From assembly GCA_030039575.1 (NCBI GenBank), contig JASHVH010000463.1, forward strand, positions 1 through 7,990: a stretch of DNA of 7,990 nt, written 5' to 3'. The DNA is from Acidimicrobiales bacterium. GTDB lineage: Bacteria; Actinomycetota; Acidimicrobiia; Acidimicrobiales; Palsa-688. The notes under the pieces are model-generated. The model searched no databases. It had not been told where the DNA came from and saw only the letters and a program-made list of their open reading frames with translations. A program made the translations under genes and the position numbers. Each line of letters starts with the position of its first letter. Positions within the stretch are counted from its first letter, which is position 1. Of the stretch, positions 1-6,073 are shown piece after piece.

Positions 1-2
1 GG

Positions 3-560
3 GATTTGTGGAAGTCACCCAGGATCACGTTCAGGCTATTGGCGGAAAGAACAGACTTCGATCGATTACTGTACGGGTTCGGGGTTGCTTGTGAAGTTAT
101 GTCACATGGGGCCGTCAGAGGGACGCGGCACGAGGCTTTTGCCGCCGGCTACTCACGGACGGTGCGGCGCCTGAACCGACCCGGCCTTAGCAACCAAGTC
201 ATAACCCTCGCCATAGCGGCACTACTCGATGGCCCAGCGCCCTTGCGCCGTCAGGTCATTAAGTGGGGTATCGCCTCTGGCGACACCGGCGAGTGGCGCT
301 TGACAAGTTCCGAATGGAGAGCACGGACAGTCCGCGTACGAACCTTCCCCACCTACCACCTGGTGGGGACGTGCCAGATGGGCCAAAGCAAAGATCCCGA
401 GACCGTCGTACTGCAGGACGGGACTGTGGTCGGGGCGCAAGGGCTGAGTGTCGTCGATGCATCGATAATGCCGCGCGTCCCGCGGGCAAACACGAACATC
501 CCAGTGATTATGCTTGCTGAGCGTTGCGCCGACATGATCCTTCAACGGCCCACCGGATAA
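3..560 (+). CDS. GMC-family flavin oxidoreductase, C-terminal part (partial, runs off the left edge)
   Basis: This is the C-terminal domain of a glucose-methanol-choline (GMC) family FAD-dependent alcohol/sugar oxidoreductase. The frame is open to the window edge, and about 185 residues are visible of a family usually around 500-560 long, so the FAD-binding N-terminal part lies upstream. The TTG at base 6 is probably an internal codon, not a start. The diagnostic block is near the end: TYHLVGTCQMG carries the conserved active-site His (about residue 118 counting from base 6). It is followed by GLSVVDASIMP and then ANTNIPVIMLAERCADMI with the second conserved polar position (Asn, about residue 164). 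Both catalytic positions and the C-terminal helix are intact, so the end is not decayed. The substrate cannot be read from this fragment. The gene converges on the SIS gene from the other side and is probably not part of the transporter unit. The family call is firm. Confidence 0.9.
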   Translation, partial: DLWKSPRITFRLLAERTDFDRLLYGFGVACEVMSHGAVRGTRHEAFAAGYSRTVRRLNRPGLSNQVITLAIAALLDGPAPLRRQVIKWGIASGDTGEWRLTSSEWRARTVRVRTFPTYHLVGTCQMGQSKDPETVVLQDGTVVGAQGLSVVDASIMPRVPRANTNIPVIMLAERCADMILQRPTG

Positions 561-603
561 CGGCCTACCGACCGAGCCAGGAGCGGTACCCTCCCCATTG
601 CCC

Positions 604-620
604 GCACCCTTCGCGGGTGC
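604..620. other. Small GC-rich hairpin after the GMC gene
   Basis: GCACCC and GGGTGC form a perfect 6-bp stem around the 5-base loop TTCGC, starting 43 bases after the oxidoreductase stop. It lies between two convergent genes, where a transcription stop is expected. There is no T-run on either side, so it is not a canonical intrinsic terminator. It could be a weak or factor-assisted stop, or chance. Confidence 0.3.
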
Positions 621-717
621 TAGCCATACGGTCCCTCACCAGGACCAGTACCCACAGAACCCGCAACCGCCAATATAAGTCAGGTACCTGCAGTGACCAA
701 CCCGGAGGGAAGGCTCA

Positions 718-739
718 CCTCCGTTTGGAGCCACGGAGG
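718..739. other. Hairpin after the SIS gene stop
   Basis: CCTCCG (718-723) pairs with CGGAGG (734-739) around a 10-base loop. On the minus strand it sits 16 bases beyond the SIS stop codon, a fitting place for the 3' end of that mRNA. There is no downstream U-run, so terminator function is only a suggestion. Apart from this and the 604-620 hairpin I see nothing in the 561-755 gap. Confidence 0.25.
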
Positions 740-755
740 AGGATATAACGGCGTC

Positions 756-1529
756 TTAGCCGAAGGCTCTCGCTTCCGCCTCGCGCAAAAGGGCGCGGTG
801 GGCAGCAAACACCTCATCATTTGAACTCAAGGACGCTCCTGGCACAGTAGGGGAAACAAAGGTGGGGAGTGTGCCACCCCGAGCCACGATCATCCTCGCG
901 ATCCTTGTTATCAGCTCATGCGTCACAACCGTCGCAAGGATCGTCGAAGTGCCGCCATATGGTCGTTCCGCTCCGTCGAAGGTCATGATCGCGTCTTCGA
1001 CAGGGACACCCGTGTCGATGACCTCATCGCATATATCTGTCAGGTTTTTGCCCGTCGAGTGCGAGGATGCGCGCTTCGAGTTAGCGGACGATGTAACGGC
1101 TACCGTGAAGACGTCACGCCGAGCCGCGTACATTGCCGCTTCTATACCCGCGGCGTTCCGCCCACTGTGCGAGTAGACCACCAGCACGTCGCCGGCATTG
1201 ATGGGTTCGTGGCCAAGGAAGTGCTCGATGTAGTTTTCTTCGCGTTCCAACCACAAAAGTTCCCGAACACCGCCGGGGCCGAGAACATTGTGCCACATGA
1301 GGCGGGGGTCTGTTAGCGGATGGAGCCCGACAAAACTTCCATATCGAGGAAACGCGTCAATCACCGGGATAACCGAGTGACCACTCCCGAACAGGTGGAT
1401 CAGGCCGCGGTCCTCGAGCGTTTCTACACACCGCTCGGCCACACGGTTCAAGACAGCATCTTGGGTGTCGGCCATATGCTTTATGATGGCTATGAGCCGC
1501 GTGGAGTAGCTCTCTGTGTTCCTTGTCAT
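756..1529 (-). CDS. SIS-domain phosphosugar-binding protein (UPF0309-like)
   Basis: The predicted product is a cytoplasmic 257-residue protein with a single SIS (sugar isomerase) fold, which binds phosphorylated sugars. The visible marks are LIHLFGSGHS (about 43-52), the first phosphosugar-binding loop, and VVYSHSGRNAAGIEAA (about 117-132), the Ser-rich second loop typical of SIS proteins. TSTILATVVTHELITRI (about 194-210) forms the late helix. The whole arrangement, including DPRLMWHNVLGPG in the middle, resembles the UPF0309 type as I remember it. I chose the ATG at 1529 because AGAAGG lies just upstream of it. The longer frame to 1586 adds a low-complexity leader with no such site. It is the second gene after the GntR regulator, with 60 bases between them, and is probably cotranscribed. 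The role may be isomerase, etherase or deaminase-like on a sugar phosphate made by the divergent unit. The exact reaction is unknown, but the fold is confident. Confidence 0.85.
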   Translation of the reverse strand: MTRNTESYSTRLIAIIKHMADTQDAVLNRVAERCVETLEDRGLIHLFGSGHSVIPVIDAFPRYGSFVGLHPLTDPRLMWHNVLGPGGVRELLWLEREENYIEHFLGHEPINAGDVLVVYSHSGRNAAGIEAAMYAARRDVFTVAVTSSANSKRASSHSTGKNLTDICDEVIDTGVPVEDAIMTFDGAERPYGGTSTILATVVTHELITRIARMIVARGGTLPTFVSPTVPGASLSSNDEVFAAHRALLREAEARAFG

Positions 1530-1589
1530 GGCGGTCCTTCTACTCAGCGACCCACTGGCAGGGTACGGACGTAACAGTCGTAGCAACCG

Positions 1590-2432
1590 TCAACTACGTG
1601 CCCCCGCCTCTTGATACTCGAGCTGGAGCGCGTGTACCGACGGGCGGGCCCCTAGCGTGAGGCGGACTCGGTAGCGGTCGCCGCGCATCAGACTACGGGT
1701 GTGCTCAACCGGCCCGTCAGCTGCGAGCGTTAGCCGCTCTACGTGAAAAGCGGGGCTACCCTTGGGAACGCTCAGGAGTTTGGCGTCGCCTTGATCGAGC
1801 AAGGCGACCGCGTAGGTGTCGATGGCTTCAATCGCGAGTAGACCGTACCTCTCGAATAAAATGCTGTAGAGCGAAGTCCCCTCTAGGTCTACCCCTTCGA
1901 GACCGGGGAAGCGCCTAAGGGGCAGGACGCTTGTCTGTAGGCCTATCGGCTCGTCGTTGGCGGTGCGAAGGCGTTTCCACCGTATGACAGGGTCGCTCCT
2001 CTTCAACCGGAGCATGTCTACGATGCCCGCCTGTTGCGCAGTTAGCACCGAGCGTTCAAGGACGACCGAGCCCGGCTTCAGCCCTATCTCGATCAGCTCG
2101 GTCGTAAACGACGTGACCCCCCTCTCGCGGGCGATCAAGCCGCTATCCCGGACGAAGCGTCCCCGTCCCCGTTCCCGTACCACCAATCCGTCCGCGACAA
2201 GGTTTGACATGGCCTGCTGCACCGTAACTCGGCTTACCCCGTACGCCTTGCACAACTTCTCTTCGGTAGGAATCTGTTCTCCGGGCGCCCACTCGCCCTC
2301 GGTGATGCGATCGCGCAGGCTGCGCTCCACTTGCATGTATAGGGGTACGCCTGACCTGGGGTCGAGGAGCAACCTGCTGCCGGGCGGCTCTTGCGTCGAA
2401 CCCCTGTCTGGATCCCGCATAGCTCCGAGCAT
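1590..2432 (-). CDS. GntR-family transcriptional regulator, HutC type with UTRA ligand domain
   Basis: This is a DNA-binding regulator of about 280 residues, usually a ligand-relieved repressor. The N-terminal winged helix-turn-helix spans about residues 28-95: RSGVPLYMQVERSLRDRI, then GEQIPTEEKLCKAYGVSRVT as the recognition region, then VRERGRGRFV as the wing. The C-terminal UTRA ligand-binding domain spans about 115-258, ending with EHTRSLMRGDRYRVRL, a typical UTRA signature. Members of this class often respond to phosphorylated amino sugars, histidine-pathway compounds or other small acids. The gene is transcribed away from the solute-binding protein gene, and a dyad in the shared control region is its likely operator. 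The start is uncertain. The ATG at 2432 has no clear ribosome site, while the in-frame ATG at 2420 has GGAG only 2 bases away. Both leave the HTH intact. With the SIS gene it forms a minus-strand pair. Confidence 0.92.
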   Translation of the reverse strand: MLGAMRDPDRGSTQEPPGSRLLLDPRSGVPLYMQVERSLRDRITEGEWAPGEQIPTEEKLCKAYGVSRVTVQQAMSNLVADGLVVRERGRGRFVRDSGLIARERGVTSFTTELIEIGLKPGSVVLERSVLTAQQAGIVDMLRLKRSDPVIRWKRLRTANDEPIGLQTSVLPLRRFPGLEGVDLEGTSLYSILFERYGLLAIEAIDTYAVALLDQGDAKLLSVPKGSPAFHVERLTLAADGPVEHTRSLMRGDRYRVRLTLGARPSVHALQLEYQEAGARS

Positions 2433-2447
2433 AGCATAACTTGACGT

Positions 2448-2459
2448 CAGGACATCCTG
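2448..2459. promoter_or_regulatory. Candidate GntR operator: perfect inverted repeat in the promoter spacer
   Basis: CAGGA-CA-TCCTG is a perfect 5-bp inverted repeat around a 2-bp centre, the size of dyad bound by GntR-family dimers. It lies inside the 17-bp spacer of the forward promoter and just downstream of the possible reverse -10. An overlapping 8-bp palindrome, TGACGTCA (2442-2449), covers its left edge and the -35. Assignment to the neighbouring GntR protein is inferred from position and symmetry. The sequence does not look like the DasR-type element I remember. Confidence 0.55.
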
Positions 2460-2461
2460 TC

Positions 2462-2467
2462 GTTATA
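2462..2467 (-). promoter_or_regulatory. Possible -10 box for the GntR/SIS unit
   Basis: On the minus strand TATAAC matches a sigma-70-type -10 element and would start the transcript near 2455, about 20 bases before the first possible GntR start. I find no good -35 at 16-18 bp upstream (the positions read CCTTCT), so this is a weak or regulated promoter at best. It overlaps the forward -10 and flanks the dyad, which would allow autoregulation. Confidence 0.4.
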
Positions 2468-2489
2468 TTCACCCGTAGTCGAGAAGAAG

Positions 2490-2527
2490 GGGTCGCGCCG
2501 GGATCGTCGGGAGGCGAAGCGCGGCCC
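2490..2527 (+). other. Hairpin in the 5' leader of the solute-binding protein mRNA
   Basis: GGGTCGCGC (2490-2498) can pair with GCGCGGCCC (2519-2527), 9 bp with one G-U pair, around a 20-base loop. It lies in the predicted leader, upstream of the ribosome site at 2541. It could stabilise the transcript or be incidental in GC-rich DNA. I recognise no riboswitch class. Confidence 0.3.
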
Positions 2528-2550
2528 GCTCTCGGACCAAGGGAGGTGTC

Positions 2551-4404
2551 ATGTCAGACCAAGCGATAAAGTGGAGACTGCGACGAGTCGTAGGGACCGC
2601 ACTCGGTTGCTCGATGCTCGCCGCAACGACAGTGAGCAGTATTGGCGCGACCCCGGCGAACGCGAGCCTGCCCCGTGCCAGTTCCTCTGTAACTAACGGG
2701 GGCGTGGCGACTTTTGCCGAGCAGCCAGGTACCACGTTGAACTGGATCCTGCCATTAATTCCCGATAACTACGCCCTCACCAATATCAGCCAGTTTGAAG
2801 ACATAATGTGGCGGCCCCTCTACTGGCTTGGGACAAATACTGGAGCAGCCCTCTGGAATTCATCTCTCAGCTTGGCATATCCTCCGGTCTTCTCCGACGG
2901 TGACAAGGTAGTCACCATGAAGCTCAAGCCATACGAGTGGTCTAACGGAAAGCCAGTCACATCCCGTGATGTCGAGTTCTGGATCTTGCTAATGAAAGCA
3001 GCTATCAAGATCAATCCGGGGTACTGGGGTGGTTATGTCAAGGGCTATTTCCCTGACAACGTCGTAAGCGTGAAGACACCTAACCCCTCTACGGTCGTGT
3101 TGACACTGAACAAGGGTTACAGCAGTTACTGGTATTGGTACAACGAACTCAGCCAAATCACACCCATCCCACAGGCTGCTTGGGACAAAACATCCGCGAC
3201 GAGCCCCATTGGGAACTATGACCTGACGCCGAGCGGTGCCACGGCTGTTTACAACTATTTATCAGGTCAGAGCAAGGATCTCTCCACGTATACGACCAAC
3301 CCGTTGTGGAAAGTTGTCGACGGGCCGTGGGAATTGACCGTCTTCACGACAACGAGCCGGCTGACCTTCGAACCGAACCCTCGTTATTCGGGCCCGGTAA
3401 AGCCGACCCTATCGAAGTTCATTGAAGAACCCTTCACGTCGGACGCGGCCGAGTTCGACGCCCTTGAGGCTGGGGACCTCACCTACGGGTACGTGCCTCC
3501 CACGGACGTGGGGGCAATAGGCTCCCTGAAGTCTCGCGGCTACAACATCGAGCCATGGAAGGTGTGGGCCGTCAACTATACCGTGATCAACTTCGATAAC
3601 CCCACAGTGGGCAAACTCTTCCAGCAGCTTTATATCCGCCAGGCGATGCAGTCGCTCGTTGACCAACCCGTCTACATAAAGTCAGCCCTCGGTGGTTACG
3701 GCACCCCAACTTATGGCGTCATCCCCACTGACGTCCCGAGTTCCTATATTTCGGGCAATGTAACAAATCCGTACCCCTACGACCCCGCAAAGGCGGCGCA
3801 ACTGCTCAAAGAGCACGGATGGAAGGTCGTGGCGAGCGGTACAGATACCTGCGAACGAGCGGGGACCGGCCCGAGTGACTGTGGAGCCGGGATCGCGGCG
3901 GGAACTCCGCTCAGCTTCAAGCTCATGTACGCATCAGGCTTCCAGTACCTAAATGTCGAGATGCAAACCTTCAAGACAGCCATGGACGAGGTCGGCATGC
4001 AGCTTTCACTGAGCGAGTCGCCGGTCAACGACGTCCTCGGCAGTGCTATCCCATGCGCCCCGTCGGCGAGCGATTGCAACTGGCAGATGCTGAACTGGGA
4101 GTTCGGGTATGTTTTGATCCCAAATTACGAGCCGACGGGTGAGCAGCAGTACGAGACGGGCGCGGCCAGCAACTTCGGCAGCTTTGACGACCCTGCGTTG
4201 AACACGGTGATCCGTGAGACCAATCTCCCGGGCGGCCAAACGTACATGGGTGACTATGCGAAGTTGGCCGCTGAGTCGCTGCCCGACATCTTCTTCCCCG
4301 AGGCCGACTACCAGATTTCCGCAATTAAGTCCAACCTTAAAGGTGCCCTTCCGCAGAACCCAGAAGAGGACTTCACGCCGGAGAACTGGCGCTTCAGTGG
4401 GTAA
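2551..4404 (+). CDS. Secreted ABC-transporter solute-binding protein, SBP_bac_5 (peptide/oligosaccharide) family
   Basis: This 617-residue extracytoplasmic receptor would deliver a solute to the two permeases encoded downstream. The ATG at 2551 is preceded by a strong ribosome site, GGGAGGTG (2541-2548). An N-terminal export signal has basic residues (KWRLRR, 7-12), a hydrophobic stretch, and a likely signal-peptidase site after ANA (36-38). The mature protein shows family hallmarks: FEDIMWRPLYWLG (82-94), then WSNGKPVTSRDVEFW (130-144), the typical 'W-DG-P-TA-DV' block, then FEPNPRYSG (273-281) and the IRQAMQSLVD region (362-371). Aromatic clusters such as YWYWYN (193-198) are common in the binding cleft. 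Cysteines 434/444 and 502/509 could form disulfides outside the cell. Length is somewhat above the usual 500-550. Family members carry peptides but also oligosaccharides and other compounds, so the ligand is open. The neighbours suggest an amino-sugar compound. Confidence 0.93.
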   Translation: MSDQAIKWRLRRVVGTALGCSMLAATTVSSIGATPANASLPRASSSVTNGGVATFAEQPGTTLNWILPLIPDNYALTNISQFEDIMWRPLYWLGTNTGAALWNSSLSLAYPPVFSDGDKVVTMKLKPYEWSNGKPVTSRDVEFWILLMKAAIKINPGYWGGYVKGYFPDNVVSVKTPNPSTVVLTLNKGYSSYWYWYNELSQITPIPQAAWDKTSATSPIGNYDLTPSGATAVYNYLSGQSKDLSTYTTNPLWKVVDGPWELTVFTTTSRLTFEPNPRYSGPVKPTLSKFIEEPFTSDAAEFDALEAGDLTYGYVPPTDVGAIGSLKSRGYNIEPWKVWAVNYTVINFDNPTVGKLFQQLYIRQAMQSLVDQPVYIKSALGGYGTPTYGVIPTDVPSSYISGNVTNPYPYDPAKAAQLLKEHGWKVVASGTDTCERAGTGPSDCGAGIAAGTPLSFKLMYASGFQYLNVEMQTFKTAMDEVGMQLSLSESPVNDVLGSAIPCAPSASDCNWQMLNWEFGYVLIPNYEPTGEQQYETGAASNFGSFDDPALNTVIRETNLPGGQTYMGDYAKLAAESLPDIFFPEADYQISAIKSNLKGALPQNPEEDFTPENWRFSG

Positions 4405-4419
4405 GGCCGCCTCTGGGCA

Positions 4420-5295
4420 GTGAGAACAAGGGTGGGCTCCAAAGGCGAGTGGTTGGCGCTAGACGTCGGCGGCACCAAAGTTCGGCAGGCCGTAGTGTCG
4501 GACGATGGTGCCGCCCGGGACGTCAGGACGTGGTCTCATAAAAGTGTCATCGACCCTCTCACGTGCCGGCGCAACGTGGTGGCCATGTGGCAGGCTGCTG
4601 GTGTTGCACGCCCCCGGGGGCTCGGGATAGCCATCGCGGCGCTGGTGGACGATCAGGGCTGCGTCCGGGCGGCACCGAACCTCAGGACATGGGAGGGGGT
4701 CAACCTGGTAGAACTGTTCCAGGAGGACTGTAGCTGCCCTGTGCACGTTGTCTTCGACGGAACTGCGGCCCTTCTCGGCGAGTTGTGGTTAGGACGACCA
4801 GGCATCACGAACGGGTTTGCCATCTCTATCGGAACGGGCATCGGCGGAGGGCTCGTCGTCGACGGTTCGGTGCTCCATGGGGCTCACGGTCTGAGCGGCA
4901 TGCCGACCTCCGCTATTGTCCGCGCACCGGACGGCATCGAGGCGACCGCCTCCGGACCGGCAGTGGCGGCGTCGGTTGGCGTCCACTCCGGCCGCGAAGC
5001 GGTCCGGCAGCACCGGGCGGGCAACCCTAAGGCGAAGACGGCCTTTGACACCGCCTCTGAGGCACTGCATGAGGCCATCGCGGCAGTGACGGCGACGGTC
5101 GACGTCGATACGGTGGTCGTTGCTGGGGGCTTCGGGGTCGGCGCCTTCGACCTGCTCTTTCCGACCCCGGCGCTTGCCCCGCGCTATCGCCTCTACTCGC
5201 TGGTCCATGATGACGTCCATATCTACAGGGCGTTGACTGGCGAACGTGCACCCCTGCTCGGCGCGGTACGGAATGCCGCCGTCCAAGAAAGCTGA
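4420..5295 (+). CDS. ROK-family sugar-kinase-like protein, degenerate substrate/zinc motif
   Basis: This 291-residue protein has the actin-like ATPase fold of ROK (repressor/ORF/kinase) proteins, mostly cytoplasmic kinases of glucose, N-acetylglucosamine or N-acetylmannosamine. No N-terminal DNA-binding domain is present, so it is kinase-like and not a repressor. Visible motifs are LDVGGTK (14-20, phosphate loop 1), APNLRTWEGVNL (85-96), FDGTAALLGE (112-121) with Asp113 at the catalytic-base position, SIGTGIGGG (136-144), and VVVAGGFG (232-239). It departs from the family at 157-180. The usual GExGH becomes GLSGMPTS, and the CxCGxxGC zinc motif is absent, although the following GIEATASGP is recognisable. 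The GTG at 4420 lies 15 bases after the preceding stop, with only a weak ribosome site. A TTG at 4453, preceded by AAAGG, is an alternative start just before the DVGGTK loop. It is cotranscribed with its neighbours. The substrate is unknown; an amino sugar is inferred. Confidence 0.85.
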   Translation: MRTRVGSKGEWLALDVGGTKVRQAVVSDDGAARDVRTWSHKSVIDPLTCRRNVVAMWQAAGVARPRGLGIAIAALVDDQGCVRAAPNLRTWEGVNLVELFQEDCSCPVHVVFDGTAALLGELWLGRPGITNGFAISIGTGIGGGLVVDGSVLHGAHGLSGMPTSAIVRAPDGIEATASGPAVAASVGVHSGREAVRQHRAGNPKAKTAFDTASEALHEAIAAVTATVDVDTVVVAGGFGVGAFDLLFPTPALAPRYRLYSLVHDDVHIYRALTGERAPLLGAVRNAAVQES

Positions 5296-5300
5296 GATCG

Positions 5301-6053
5301 TTGACCAACGATGAGCTTGATACTCGGGACCCGCTCCTCATCGTGGGGGCCCACGCTTTTGACGCCGAAGTCATGGGCGGAGCAGCCGCCGCGCAATGGT
5401 CCGCCCATGGAGGGCTCGTAGTGATTGCCCACATATCACTCGGCGAGCGTGGCCACCATTCCAAGTCTGCACAGGAGTACGGCCAACAGAAGCGAGAGGA
5501 AGCACTGAGGGCCGCAGAAATACTTGGAGCGGAGGCAAGGTTCTTCGACCAACCCGATACGGACCCCGATGGCGTCGACCGAGTCGGACAGGAACTCGCG
5601 ACGGTCGTTCGCCAGGTCCGCCCGGGCACCGTGGTTACGCACTGGAGAGGTAGTTGGCACCCCGATCACGTCGCCGCCTATCAGGCTACGGTCCAAGCAC
5701 TGCTGCTCTCAGGGCTGAAGGCCACCACTGAAACCGGCACTGCCCATGAGCCGAGAACGCTCCTTTTCGGTGAGAACTGGGAAGACGGCGAGGACTTTCG
5801 GCCGGACACTTATATGGACGTCACTGATGCATACGCCACCTGGCAAGATGCCTTAGCGGCCTATGAAATAGGGAGGGTGCCGGCGCCTGGGTTCCCCTAC
5901 AGGGATTATTATTCGGCATTGGCGCGGATGCGGGGTTGCGTTATAGGTGCCGGTTATGCAGAGGCGTTCCAGGCAGCCCCCGTAGAAATGATGGCTGGCC
6001 TTGGCCTCGGGCTCCAGGGCCGCTGGCGTGGTAGCTCCGGAGAGGGCTCGTGA
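5301..6053 (+). CDS. PIG-L/LmbE-type N-deacetylase-like protein, variant metal motif
   Basis: This 250-residue protein belongs to the PIG-L (LmbE) superfamily, zinc enzymes that remove acetyl groups from N-acetylglucosamine compounds (MshB, BshB, chitobiose deacetylase). It is probably cytoplasmic, since there is no signal peptide. The first motif, normally HPDDE, reads HAFDA here (18-22). His18 and Asp21 match the two metal ligands, but Phe20 replaces the Asp that acts as general base in MshB. The second motif, WHPDH (119-123), carries the expected third metal-ligand histidine. ISLGERGH (45-52) and the KREEALRAAEILGAE segment (64-78) are typical of the superfamily. I recall related proteins with an 'AHAxDAE' motif, so this may be a subfamily, not a dead copy. 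Translation seems to start at TTG 5301, 5 bases after the ROK stop, and is probably coupled; the nearby ATG at 5311 is out of frame. The family call is strong, activity uncertain. Confidence 0.85.
   Translation: MTNDELDTRDPLLIVGAHAFDAEVMGGAAAAQWSAHGGLVVIAHISLGERGHHSKSAQEYGQQKREEALRAAEILGAEARFFDQPDTDPDGVDRVGQELATVVRQVRPGTVVTHWRGSWHPDHVAAYQATVQALLLSGLKATTETGTAHEPRTLLFGENWEDGEDFRPDTYMDVTDAYATWQDALAAYEIGRVPAPGFPYRDYYSALARMRGCVIGAGYAEAFQAAPVEMMAGLGLGLQGRWRGSSGEGS
6039..6046 (+). promoter_or_regulatory. Strong ribosome-binding site serving the ATG at 6053
   Basis: GGAGAGGG ends 6 bases before the ATG at 6053, an ideal spacing. The annotated permease ATG at 6074 is 27 bases away and has no ribosome site of its own. 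The site therefore decides in favour of initiation at 6053, inside the PIG-L stop codon. Confidence 0.65.
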
Positions 6054-6073
6054 TGCCCGCATCGGCCGGCTAA
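6053..6073 (+). CDS. Six-codon reading frame abutting the permease start (possible translational relay)
   Basis: ATG-CCC-GCA-TCG-GCC-GGC-TAA encodes MPASAG. Its ATG overlaps the TGA of the PIG-L gene (TGATG), and its TAA is followed at once by the ATG of the permease, in the same frame. The good ribosome site at 6039-6046 belongs to this ATG. It may be a tiny coupling peptide that passes ribosomes to the permease. It may also be the first codons of a once longer permease, cut by a nonsense change or a base-call error. Confidence 0.4.
   Translation: MPASAG

Larger units (their letters stand above)
2441..2469 (+). promoter_or_regulatory. Sigma-70-type promoter for the transporter/enzyme unit
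   Basis: The -35 element TTGACG (2441-2446) and the -10 element TATATT (2464-2469) are separated by exactly 17 bp, close to the consensus for a housekeeping promoter. The predicted start is near 2476, giving a leader of about 75 bases before the solute-binding protein ATG. The spacer contains the inverted repeat at 2448-2459, so a bound repressor would cover the space between the two promoter elements. Confidence 0.7.

Noticed and set aside
3..560. The GMC oxidoreductase as a member of the transporter system.
   Set aside because: It lies on the far side of a convergent junction and shares no promoter with either unit; a functional link is possible but not shown here.
524..748. An open frame of 74 codons after the GMC gene.
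   Set aside because: It overlaps the GMC gene end, has an Arg/His/Pro/Thr-rich composition typical of an out-of-frame reading, and no ribosome site.
1530..1586. A longer SIS protein starting at 1586.
   Set aside because: The extra 19 residues are not SIS-like and no ribosome site precedes them; AGAAGG precedes the ATG at 1529.
2608..2610. Cys20 of the solute-binding protein as a lipoprotein anchor.
   Set aside because: The residues before it (TALG) do not fit the usual L-[AST]-[GA]-C order and the hydrophobic stretch continues past it; the ANA cleavage site fits better.
4519..4529. A second copy of GACGTCAGGAC, identical to the left part of the promoter dyad (2443-2453), inside the ROK gene.
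   Set aside because: The right arm TCCTG is absent, the copy lies in well-conserved coding frame, and there is no promoter nearby, so it is most likely coincidence.
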